Shown here: positions 9,162 through 17,263 of the stretch, piece by piece | Position numbering within the stretch: position 1 is the stretch's first letter | Layout: the number at the start of each line of letters is the position of its first letter | Origin: Microbulbifer sp. GL-2 | Lineage (GTDB): Bacteria; Pseudomonadota; Gammaproteobacteria; Pseudomonadales; Cellvibrionaceae | Assembly (NCBI RefSeq): GCF_007183175.1 | Contig: NZ_AP019807.1 | Coordinates: forward strand, 2,276,001-2,340,000 | Direction of reading: 5' to 3' | DNA length: 64,000 nt | Position numbers and translations under genes: made by a program | Notes under the pieces: model-generated | The model's input: the letters and a program-made list of their open reading frames with translations, nothing else | What the model was told of the DNA's origin: nothing | Databases searched by the model: none

Positions 9162-9282
9162 GATAGTGATAATTATAGATAGATTTGTTCGAATAATTAG
9201 ATCAGAGAAGGGGCAAGGTTGGAGAACTGAGTCATGTAAGAGGCCGCAGAGCGGCCAAGGTCGGGGGTTTGGGTTTGAGTTT

Positions 9283-10269
9283 CTAGCCTGCAGGGAACCT
9301 GTTTCGATCGTGAGGGACGGTATAATCGATAGCGGGACCAACTGGAACAACCTGGGTCGGATTGATTGAAGTGTGACTGAAGTAGTAGTGGCGCTTGATA
9401 TGGTGAAAGTCAACAGTTTCGGCCACGCCGGCCCATTGATACAGCTCACGCACATAGTTGCGGATATTAGGGAAATCCTCCAGGCGTTGGCGATTGCACT
9501 TGAAGTGCCCGTGATAGACCGCATCAAAACGTATAAGTGTGGTAAATAAACGCCAGTCAGCTTCAGTGATCTGATCAACGAGAAGGTAACGTTGTTGGCT
9601 CAGCAACGTCTCTATATGGTCCAGTGATTCGAAGAGTTTACTATAGGCCTCTTCGTAAGCAGTTTGTGTTGTGGCAAAACCACAGCGGTAAACACCATTG
9701 TTGATGTTTTGGTAAATTTCTTCATTTATGCATTCAATTTCATCGCGCTTTTCGCTGGGGAAAAGGTCTGTTTGATCGCCAGTAATCGAATTAAAGGCGC
9801 TGTTAAACATACGAATGATTTCTGAAGACTCGTTACTGACAATGCAGTTTCTCTGTTTGTCCCACAGCACTGGTACAGTAACACGACCGCTATAATCAGC
9901 TTTATTGCGGGTATAGATCTGGTGCAGGTAGTCGTACCCAAATAGAGGGTCGCCACAACTACCTTCCTCTGTATTGAAACTCCAGCCAAAACTCAGCATA
10001 TCAGGGCTTACCACCGATACACTGATGTGCTCCTCCAGGTTTTTCAGTTTGCGGAAAATCAAGGTGCGGTGTGCCCAGGGGCAAGCCAGGGATACATAGA
10101 GGTGGTAACGGCCTGTTTCGGCTTTAAAGCCGCTGGCACCACTGGGGCCCACACTACCATCGTTTGTAATCCAGTTACGTAACTGCGCGGCCTCTCGTTC
10201 AAAAGCACCGCCGGATTCACTGGTGCTATACCACTGGTCCTGCCATTTTCCGTTGAGCAAAAGTCCCAT
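9283..10269 (-). CDS. yqjG: glutathionyl-hydroquinone reductase (Xi-class GST)
   Basis: The 328-residue protein is in the YqjG/ECM4 family, which reduces glutathionyl-hydroquinones to hydroquinones. The catalytic motif CPWAH (about residues 63-67, in YVSLACPWAHRTLIF) is intact, as are the N-terminal DxWYSTSESGGAF-like segment and the C-terminal helical domain with TEADWRLFTTLIRFD. Length matches the family. A very strong RBS (AGGAGG, 7 bases from ATG) supports the start. It lies downstream of doxX and is separated from it by a strong hairpin. It probably acts in cytosolic quinone and electrophile detoxification. Confidence 0.92.
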   Translation of the reverse strand: MGLLLNGKWQDQWYSTSESGGAFEREAAQLRNWITNDGSVGPSGASGFKAETGRYHLYVSLACPWAHRTLIFRKLKNLEEHISVSVVSPDMLSFGWSFNTEEGSCGDPLFGYDYLHQIYTRNKADYSGRVTVPVLWDKQRNCIVSNESSEIIRMFNSAFNSITGDQTDLFPSEKRDEIECINEEIYQNINNGVYRCGFATTQTAYEEAYSKLFESLDHIETLLSQQRYLLVDQITEADWRLFTTLIRFDAVYHGHFKCNRQRLEDFPNIRNYVRELYQWAGVAETVDFHHIKRHYYFSHTSINPTQVVPVGPAIDYTVPHDRNRFPAG

Positions 10270-10298
10270 TTTATACCTCCTGAATACCCGGAATAGTG

Positions 10299-10329
10299 AC
10301 TGTAACCCTGAGAGTCTCGGGGTTACAGT
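10299..10329. terminator. strong hairpin between doxX and yqjG
   Basis: ACTGTAACCCTGAG pairs with CTCGGGGTTACAGT around a 3-base loop: 14 pairs with one T-G wobble. It lies between two genes of the same strand and has no U run on the minus transcript, so it is more likely a processing or attenuation hairpin than a full terminator. Confidence 0.5.
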
Positions 10330-10349
10330 TGTTATAAGCTATAAGTAAA

Positions 10350-10781
10350 CTATCGCTGTGAACGTCGGCTGCGCGCATCCAGGCTCCATCGGCCAGCGCC
10401 ATTTGCGGCCAGCAGCAGGAAACCACCGGCCATAGCGATATTTTTGAAGAACATAATGAACTGCATCTGATCGGCCAGATTATTGTGGTACAGGGCTGCT
10501 GTAACTACGCTAAACCCGGCCAGAGCTAATGCGACCAAGCGAACCTGAAAGCCTGAAATCAAAGCAAGGGCGGTTCCCACCTCAAACAGGATTACCAGTG
10601 GCAGTAGGGATTCTGGTAGGCCGCCATAGACCAGGTATTGGGCACTGCCTTCATAGTTCTGGATTTTGTTGATACCCGCCAGCAAGAAGATTGCTGACAG
10701 GCCTATACGCCCCGCTAAATCTGCAGCTGTGGGGAACAGGGAGCTGGTATCCTGGGCAGTAGTCAGAGTGGAAGTGGTCAT
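10350..10781 (-). CDS. DoxX family membrane protein (YqjF-like)
   Basis: This 143-residue protein has four membrane spans and the DoxX motif pattern GRIGLSAIFLLAGINKI (about 24-40). The start at 10781 is chosen because GAGGAG lies 6 bases upstream; a longer in-frame reading would add ten polar residues with no RBS. Its position ahead of yqjG matches E. coli yqjF-yqjG. DoxX proteins act in the inner membrane and are linked to thiol and quinone redox stress, but the exact reaction is not established. Confidence 0.85.
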   Translation of the reverse strand: MTTSTLTTAQDTSSLFPTAADLAGRIGLSAIFLLAGINKIQNYEGSAQYLVYGGLPESLLPLVILFEVGTALALISGFQVRLVALALAGFSVVTAALYHNNLADQMQFIMFFKNIAMAGGFLLLAANGAGRWSLDARSRRSQR

Positions 10782-10903
10782 TGCGTTGCTCCTCAATCTA
10801 ATAATTTTCAAGCTGAGCCCGTTGGGTACGGGTAATCTCTATCAATGGGGAGCAGTTTAACGAACAGGGGCAGAATGAAAATTGATTAAAATTGGCTGTA
10901 TGG

Positions 10904-10918
10904 TTCGGGAAAATAGAA
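10904..10918. promoter_or_regulatory. degenerate LysR-type operator, box 3 (upstream of doxX)
   Basis: TTCG-N7-AGAA retains the T-N11-A core and the left arm of boxes 1 and 2 but has one mismatch in the right arm. It lies about 125 bases upstream of the doxX ATG. It is a weaker candidate for the same regulator. Confidence 0.35.
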
Positions 10919-10968
10919 TGGTAGTAGGGGAGCAAAGGGATTCATCAGGTGCGATTGAAGGCGCTAAG

Positions 10969-12045
10969 TTAAATTTTCCGTGCAGATCCTCTTATTTGAC
11001 CTGGTGTTTTGTTGAAATATTTTTTTAATGCTTTACTAAAGGCCGCTTCAGACGAATAGCCGGCACTTGTTGCAATACTTAACATTGAGTCATTACTGTT
11101 TTGCAGTCTTGCTTTTGCTTTTAACATCCGTGTATTGGTTAAGTAAGATTTAGGGCTGACTCCTACCAGGGTGGTGAATTTTTCAGTAAAGGAGGTGCGA
11201 CTCAGTGCTGCTGCTTTACTCAGAATGTCGATAGTCCATTTCTCATCCTTCTCTGAGTGAATTAGATTTAGGGTTAAACCTATCTTTGGGTCTGCAAGGG
11301 CAGCCATATACCCTTTGGAGTAATCATTTTTTTCCATGTGTGATCGTAAAATTTGAATGAACAAAATTTCTGTCAGCCTGTCCACCATGGTAGTGGAGCC
11401 CGGGGATGATACTTTTGATTCAATATCCAGCAGACTAATAAGGTTTTTCAACCAATGAAATTGACTGTCTCCACTAGTACTGATATGAATAAAGCAGGGC
11501 AGGTCTTTTAAGAAAGGGTGATCGACTGACGAGTCATAACTAAAGGTGCCACACATAAGCGTAGTAATTTCTTCGTGAGGGCCTGTATTTTCTCTATTGT
11601 TGGAGTCAATAGTGTCACTTTTACCGGCGTCCTTTCTTGGCTGGGCGGTGGTATTCTGTTGACTTCGACATGTAGTTGCCCATTGATCGCCTCCAGTAGG
11701 AAAAGCAACAATATCACCCGTTTTCAGTAGTAAAAAATCACCTTCATCCCCCACCTTGACTACATTCTCTGCTGATAAATCCTGGCTGTCAGGGGAGTCA
11801 CTTATCCAGTGAGTCCCTCCGGTAGGAAAGGAAACGATATCGCCTGTATTGAGTAACAGCAGGGCCTCATTATTTTTCTCTCTCAAATAACATTGACCTT
11901 CAAGCACAATGTGGAACAGGCCTTGAGGACGATGCCGAACCTGCATTTTCCAAGGAGAATCAAAGCTTCTGCAAAAATAGGTATTCGCCGACAAGTGAAT
12001 CGTTTTCAATATGTCAGATAGTGCATCCACTGTAGGGTGAGACAT
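10969..12045 (-). CDS. AraC family transcriptional regulator with duplicated cupin segment
   Basis: The 358-residue protein has a Cupin_6-type N-terminal domain and a C-terminal AraC double helix-turn-helix (about 265-355, with AALSRTSFTEKFTTLVGVSPKSYL and GYSSEAAFSKALKKYFNKTPGQIR). Start ATG 12045 follows AGGAG by 6 bases. An unusual feature is a near-repeat inside the cupin: LLLNTGDIVSFPTGG (about 63-77) and LLLKTGDIVAFPTGG (about 105-119), 42 residues apart, which lengthens the protein relative to relatives (about 300-320). It is divergent from the GST-like gene at 12241, its most likely target. The effector is unknown. Confidence 0.88.
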   Translation of the reverse strand: MSHPTVDALSDILKTIHLSANTYFCRSFDSPWKMQVRHRPQGLFHIVLEGQCYLREKNNEALLLLNTGDIVSFPTGGTHWISDSPDSQDLSAENVVKVGDEGDFLLLKTGDIVAFPTGGDQWATTCRSQQNTTAQPRKDAGKSDTIDSNNRENTGPHEEITTLMCGTFSYDSSVDHPFLKDLPCFIHISTSGDSQFHWLKNLISLLDIESKVSSPGSTTMVDRLTEILFIQILRSHMEKNDYSKGYMAALADPKIGLTLNLIHSEKDEKWTIDILSKAAALSRTSFTEKFTTLVGVSPKSYLTNTRMLKAKARLQNSNDSMLSIATSAGYSSEAAFSKALKKYFNKTPGQIRGSARKI

Positions 12046-12240
12046 CCTGAACTCCTGAGGGCGAAATTTTATCGTGAACAAAATGACAAGTTATCTGATG
12101 AATATATCATTTTATTATTGGAGCGATAACAGGATAATAAGCACATTAAACAAGTGTAATTAGACCTCTACCCAAACTTGGGAGATCTTATCTCAAGGAT
12201 CGTCTTCACTTGTCAACTGTAAAGATCAAGGGGATGTTCA

Positions 12241-12999
12241 ATGGCTGAGATCAAACTGTATGGTTATTCAACAAGTCCCTATGTGCGTAAAATAGGTTGT
12301 TGTCTTCACTATAAGAAGCTTCCATTTGAGTTCGTTCCTGTCAATCCTGTAGATTCAAAAGAAATTTCTTTCACTAAGCAAAGTCAGGTTCCAGTTTTAC
12401 AAATAGGAGACGAATGGAGTACAGATTCAACACCTCTCGCTATTTGGCTGGATGAGCTATATCCTGAACATCCCCTGTTTGGTGATTCTAAAGCAGATCG
12501 AGACAAAATATTGGAGTTGGATTCCTGGGTTACCAATAATCTTATCCTGGGGATTTTTCGGACAATTTATGAAACAGAAATAACTGCGAAATTTCGACAT
12601 AGTGCTTGGCGGCTTGCCGCTATCGTTAGTAGTCAGACGCCCTTATCTGATGAGGTTCGTTCTGCCTGGCCTGACTTATTAAAAATGGCACCGTTTATTC
12701 AGCATATGATGGCTGATATAGACGTATCAGAAACACTTTCTGAAATGCAGTCACGCATCGCATTGGAATTGATAGAACATTTAGGTGGAGGTCCTTTCAT
12801 GGGAGGGCTTAAGCAGCCGTCATTAGTTGATTTCTCAGTTTTCCCACAGTTGGTGTTCAGCTATATGGTTGGAATAGAACAGAATTTGATGGGCGCATTG
12901 GCACCGGCATTAAATAACTGGATCAACGAGGTCAAAGCATACTTACCAAAAAATCCGTTGCTCGTGCCAGATTACATGATTGTGAATAGCTTGCCATAA
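12241..12999 (+). CDS. glutathione S-transferase family protein
   Basis: The 252-residue protein starts with a thioredoxin-fold GST N-terminal domain (LYGYSTSPYVRKIGCCLHYKK, with the SPYxxK/R active-site-like loop near residue 12) and the cis-proline region QVPVLQIGDEWSTDST, followed by an all-helical C-terminal domain with SLVDFSVFPQL near residue 200. This pattern is typical of bacterial GST-like proteins that may conjugate or isomerise small electrophiles. Lower G+C than the flanking genes is apparent. It is divergent from the AraC regulator, suggesting regulation by it. The substrate cannot be told. Confidence 0.82.
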   Translation: MAEIKLYGYSTSPYVRKIGCCLHYKKLPFEFVPVNPVDSKEISFTKQSQVPVLQIGDEWSTDSTPLAIWLDELYPEHPLFGDSKADRDKILELDSWVTNNLILGIFRTIYETEITAKFRHSAWRLAAIVSSQTPLSDEVRSAWPDLLKMAPFIQHMMADIDVSETLSEMQSRIALELIEHLGGGPFMGGLKQPSLVDFSVFPQLVFSYMVGIEQNLMGALAPALNNWINEVKAYLPKNPLLVPDYMIVNSLP

Positions 13000-13132
13000 A
13001 GCGCACTATTTTAAATGATCGTTTGTATGCTTGGTTTTTGGGTAGGCATAATTTTGAAAATTATATTTATAGGTTGTATTGAATAAACCTTATCCAACTT
13101 TATATCGAAATGAGAACCTTTAATAAAATAGT

Positions 13133-13870
13133 TCAGAAGTGATAGCCAATACCCACCGAGTATACAAACGGATCTATGTCCACATCCACGTTGATACGGG
13201 AGTAACTCTCCGCACCTGTGTAAAAGCGGATTTTGGCGTCGGTATCAATATCAAGATACCAGATAGCCGCGTTGAACAGCCAGCGGTTATCCCGGCCAAA
13301 GGCGATATCTATTCCAACCTCCCCGGCCAGGCCCCAGGAATCATCGAGCTTAAGCTTTGCCCGTGATTCAGCACCGAGTACCGTCTCAAAGTAATTTTGT
13401 GCCGCACGGTTGATATGTTCACTCAAAAAGTGGGTGTAATTCACACCAATGCCAATATAGGGCTGCACCCAGGATTCTGTGCATACCGGGTACCATTGCA
13501 AGGTAAGGGTGGGGGGCAGATGTTTGATGTCCCCAAGGCGAACCCGCCCGAGAGGTTCGCCTGTCACCGGATTGGGAAGGCCGCGCACGTCGAGATCATG
13601 TTTAAATGGTAATGCCGCCAAAAGCCCCAACCCCCAGTGATCGGCAAACAACCAAGTGCCCGTAACGCTCAGGGAGTAACCAGTATCCACGTAAACTCGT
13701 GTATCAGGCAATATGGTGCCATTTAGGCGCAGATTGTCGGAATCGTCATTGGGATCAACCGCAGCGGCGCCAATGCGAAGAATAAAGTCTCCTTTTTTAT
13801 ACTCTGCCAAAGCTTGGCTACTAATGAGTAAGGTGGCAAAGAGTGTTATTACCAGTCTGAGCCGTATCAT
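13133..13870 (-). CDS. ompW: OmpW family outer membrane protein
   Basis: This 245-residue protein has a signal peptide (MIRLRLVITLFATLLISSQALA, cleavage after about 22) and an eight-strand beta-barrel ending in aromatic F. Conserved OmpW stretches are KKGDFILRIGAAAVDPNDDS after the signal, GLLAALPFKHDL, LPPTLTLQWYP and QPYIGIGVNYTHF. OmpW forms small hydrophobic channels in the outer membrane and often responds to salt, iron or stress. Length is slightly above E. coli OmpW (212). It stands alone between two intergenic gaps. Confidence 0.9.
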   Translation of the reverse strand: MIRLRLVITLFATLLISSQALAEYKKGDFILRIGAAAVDPNDDSDNLRLNGTILPDTRVYVDTGYSLSVTGTWLFADHWGLGLLAALPFKHDLDVRGLPNPVTGEPLGRVRLGDIKHLPPTLTLQWYPVCTESWVQPYIGIGVNYTHFLSEHINRAAQNYFETVLGAESRAKLKLDDSWGLAGEVGIDIAFGRDNRWLFNAAIWYLDIDTDAKIRFYTGAESYSRINVDVDIDPFVYSVGIGYHF

Positions 13871-14060
13871 CTCTCACTTCCCTGAAAGTCCATCTGAGAA
13901 AGGGGGCTTTCAATGAGTGTAGACTTAAAAAATAGTTAATTTAGAGATGAATTAACTACCGCCCAGTGGAGATTGAGTAGAGCGAGAAAGGTGATTTGAG
14001 GGTGATTTAATGAGCAGTTATTTTAGGGGGCAAATATCTAAATACGGCATGGTTTTATAG

Positions 14061-14080
14061 GTGCCGGCTTATCCCGGCAC
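14061..14080. terminator. hairpin downstream of the 14.1-15.4 kb gene
   Basis: GTGCCGG pairs with CCGGCAC around a 6-base loop, with TTTT following on the + strand. It lies 50 bases beyond the end of the minus-strand gene, but the T run is on the other side, so the direction of termination is uncertain. Confidence 0.4.
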
Positions 14081-14133
14081 TTTTCTAATCCAAAATTTAC
14101 GAAATGAATCTTAGGGGGATCACACCTGGGGTA

Positions 14134-15395
14134 TTAGGCAGATAGCTGTTCCAGCAAATCTTCATCACTGTCATACCAATATTCATTGCCACGGCCAAAG
14201 GTACTGCTTGCGGTTGCATGTATTGCTCGAACCTGGCTTGCCCACTTGGTTGCCTGAGTTTTTCCAACCACAAAGGCGGCAGCAGTACAGAGTCCGGCGG
14301 TTCCGATTGCGGCTAGAGTCGGGTTGCTAATGGCGGCTTCATACACGTTCGATAACATTCCCCCCTGTTTTTGAATAGTAAAGATGCCTGACTCTTTTAA
14401 GGAAACTGCTGTTACGCCAGTACCAGTGCTTGCTGCGCCGATTCTTTTAATCTCATTCCAGGAGTTTTCTCTTCCTGCGGCGGTTTTAAGATTGCGGGGG
14501 TTAGTATTGCTATCTACATAGGTGAGGCCAACGACATTGCAGAGTTTTTCCAGCTTGTCGGGGTTTGCGCCCACAGGATTAGAGAAGAAAACTTTTTGTC
14601 CGGACATTTTATTGCGCAAATTGCGTACTATTTCCTCATCTTTTGCTTCAAAACGGCTCAAAGAGGGTGTGTTCTGCAAAATTTCCAGAGCCCGCTGGAA
14701 GGTTTTGGCACCTTCACCATGAACCAACCAGTTTACGGATTCACTGGCACTTGCTGCCTGTTGAATCAAGGAGGTCAGGCCATCGACAGATGGAAGTGCA
14801 CCATGTTCTTTATTATTAATCCAATAAAGTGAGTAGAAGTTGTCCATCTGGGGAATGTCTCTGGGCAGTATTTCAGTCCCTCCATAGGATTTCTCAATAT
14901 GCCTAACTAACATTTGTCCAGCAGAGCCCTTTGAACGAAATTTACCGCTTACTGCTGCATAATGAGCACCATTCCACTTGTGCTTCAGATTCATTTGTTT
15001 GTGGGAAGAGCCACTTGTTCCCCAAGCGCTTCCATCATATTGAACTTTGTAAACCCCCATTGCTTGATTTCCAGAATCCGCTTGCAGGGAGTCATCGAAA
15101 TGGAGTTTATGGATCAATACATCGCCATTGTCGATATAGTACTCGATGGCCATACCATTGCGTACCAGATAGCGAACAGTTCCGGCGCCATTGGCACTCT
15201 GGCTGCTGGCAGTATCGGCATTTAGGCTTATGAGCGCGCGCAGCAGGGTGGCAGAATAGTAATTAGTTTGTGCCTCTTGCTTTACTTTTTCATACATAGG
15301 GTATGAGCATTGTTAACATAGACATCGCGGCCCTGTTTTGTGCCCATTGGGGCCATTTCAATAATCTTGGTCCAACCGGCTCTAAATGCTGACAT
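14134..15395 (-). pseudogene. uncharacterised protein, apparently frameshifted near codon 36
   Basis: A good RBS (AAGGAA, 5 bases) precedes ATG 15395, which opens a 37-codon frame ending at TAA 15282-15284. The long 387-codon remainder is in the -1 frame and its own first ATG (15297) has no RBS. One extra A in the five-A run at 15286-15290, or a -1 slip at AAA-AAG, joins them into about 420 residues. I do not recognise the family. The C-terminal third has a hydrophobic stretch (NPTLAAIGTAGLCTAAAFVV) and an acidic end; the middle contains NWLVHGEGAKTF. It follows another unknown gene by 38 bases in the same direction. A secreted effector or toxin with its partner is possible but unproven. Confidence 0.55.
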
Positions 15396-15433
15396 ATTAT
15401 TTCCTTATAATAAATACAGGTAGAAAAAAGCTA

Positions 15434-16318
15434 TTAAGGGGTAAAGCTAGGTGGTGGCGAGCCCTTTTCAACCACTTCAAGTAAGTCTTCTCCAATTCTG
15501 CAATTACCTTCACGTACTTTATGGTAAATCCAGAGTTCTGGGCTGCGGGTTTCACTAAAGTGGGAATTTGGACATTGTTGGGCCACGTCCGCTTTTCGCT
15601 GTTGCATGGCTGGGCTCAACTCTAATTGAAGAGTCGAGTAAGTTTCAGTTATTAAATGATCCATAGCGGCAATGCTATATTTAGCAGGCGCATAGCCCAA
15701 AGCACTAAAATAAACATTAATAAAGTATTGATCATCCAGTGGGACATATAATTGCGAGTGAAAAACGGCTTCTCTAAATGGGTTTTCCCGTAATTCTTGT
15801 TCGCTGCATTTTGGGTGCGCCTCACAGTACAGCCAATCCGTACCGTTAATATTTTTTTTCTGCCATTTTATTGGGGCAGCCCTAGGGTCCATATCCAGTT
15901 TGGGAGGGCCATAGCGAAAATATAAATCTCTTAAAATAACCTGCTCTAAATGGTGTGGATTAAAGCAGCTCATGCTCTCCGGTAAATCATCTACACGGAA
16001 GATCCTAATTATTAGAGAAAGAAATCCATATTCCATGGCAATCCAGGGAGGACCGTAAAAGCCCCAATGGCGTTTTAAAATGGACTGCCCTGGCATTCTT
16101 CCCTCTTGGTACCATTTGCCGCGGCTTAGATCGTCATAGGCCTCCCGGTTATAGATATCAATACGGGGGCCATAATATTCCTCATTAATATCGGGCACGC
16201 TGTTGGGTGGTACTGAGATACTAAAGCGGCTACCGGACAAGTTGGCCGTCAGAGTTTCAAGTTTGTCTCGATTTGGTACAAACGGCTTTTTTCTGGAGGC
16301 AAAGAGGCGTTCAAACAT
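15434..16318 (-). CDS. uncharacterised protein, first gene of an unknown pair
   Basis: The product has about 294 residues from ATG 16318; a TTG eight codons upstream is an alternative because the ATG has only a weak RBS. No signal peptide or membrane span is visible. It is rich in aromatic and proline residues, with GFYGPPWIAMEYGFLSL in the middle and a proline-rich end (GSPPPSFTP). I do not recognise the family. It is followed 38 bases later by the 420-residue unknown, so the two probably form an operon. A toxin/immunity or effector/partner relation is conceivable from the layout only. Confidence 0.6.
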   Translation of the reverse strand: MFERLFASRKKPFVPNRDKLETLTANLSGSRFSISVPPNSVPDINEEYYGPRIDIYNREAYDDLSRGKWYQEGRMPGQSILKRHWGFYGPPWIAMEYGFLSLIIRIFRVDDLPESMSCFNPHHLEQVILRDLYFRYGPPKLDMDPRAAPIKWQKKNINGTDWLYCEAHPKCSEQELRENPFREAVFHSQLYVPLDDQYFINVYFSALGYAPAKYSIAAMDHLITETYSTLQLELSPAMQQRKADVAQQCPNSHFSETRSPELWIYHKVREGNCRIGEDLLEVVEKGSPPPSFTP

Positions 16319-16645
16319 AGACTTGGTGGTCCCTATCCACAACGCTAGCGCTTACGGGATTTTGGCCGCCGTATTATAGTGCCGGCTATTCATTGTAAAG
16401 TGCAAACTACTTTACGTTTTTATTGTGAGGGAGTTCCTTTTTGCGGTACGTTCGTGCAGTAAGTGGGCAGGTTATGGGTCAAGTATTGTTGATGGGGAAA
16501 GGTTTCTTTGGAATTTGGTAGATTAGTATCGTTTATCTTTTTTTCTTTCATTTTTTTCTGCTCTTTCTGAAGTGTAACCAATAATTCGATTGACTTATAA
16601 AGCCAAACACAAGTGCATTTTTGTTCGCCAATAAAATGGGCACCT
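16319..16645. other. intergenic region
   Basis: This stretch of about 330 AT-rich bases lies between the unknown pair and the four-helix membrane protein. It presumably contains the promoter of the unknown pair. I see no gene, repeat or clear terminator in it. Confidence 0.4.
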
Positions 16646-17182
16646 TTACCCCTGCTCGTTAACTGGATTTAATTGGTGCTGATTAAAGGATAGCTTTAGT
16701 AGAAGCCAAGTATGGTAAATGACCCCCAAGAAATAAATTATTATGCAGAGTGCAAGGAGAATTCCTGCTGGGATGAAAGAGTCACTTTGTATGATCAAAC
16801 TGGAAAAATACTGGTAGTCAAAAATATCACCCTCAGTAAATAGTTGAGAGATAAATAGGAAAAAATAGCTATACCATATTTTTGAATTGATTTTGCTGAG
16901 GTGTTGTTTTTGCGGTTCAGATATGAAAGGTTTGCCGGCTTGTAGGTATCGTATGCGATAAATAATACAAGCTGAACAAGAAATAAATAGGAACGCAAGA
17001 AAACTGGTCGCGAAAATGGTGTTGGCGTTTTGCATGTCTAGGTTGGATAGATACTGGAGGTCAAAAATGTTGCCTTCGGTGTACACTTGGTAGATAACTA
17101 AAGTTAAATATAGATAGCTAACATTTAAGAGAATCTTTTCAAGATGTTCTCTTGTAGGCTTCGAGATGGAAAATTTTCTCAT
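16646..17182 (-). CDS. four-helix membrane protein with internal duplication
   Basis: The 178-residue protein consists of two similar halves of about 85-90 residues. Each begins with a polar segment (SKPTREHLEKI and SEPQKQHLSKI), then a membrane helix, then a conserved loop (TEGNIFDLQYLSNL and TEGDIFDYQYFSSL), then a second helix. That gives four spans with both loops on the same side. The family is not recognised. ATG 17182 is the natural start. It is AT-rich compared with the genes at 17.2-19.7 kb, suggesting a different origin. Function is unknown. Confidence 0.7.
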   Translation of the reverse strand: MRKFSISKPTREHLEKILLNVSYLYLTLVIYQVYTEGNIFDLQYLSNLDMQNANTIFATSFLAFLFISCSACIIYRIRYLQAGKPFISEPQKQHLSKINSKIWYSYFFLFISQLFTEGDIFDYQYFSSLIIQSDSFIPAGILLALCIIIYFLGVIYHTWLLLKLSFNQHQLNPVNEQG

Positions 17183-17263
17183 GGTTCTACAAGCTTCCCC
17201 GGTATCGAGTTCATTAGTTCGTTAAAAGTCTGATTCGTTAACTTCTTAAAAGGCCTGCATTAA

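Noticed and set aside
9135..9578. 147-codon minus strand frame
   Set aside because: Lies mostly inside yqjG in another frame; composition is that of a shadow.
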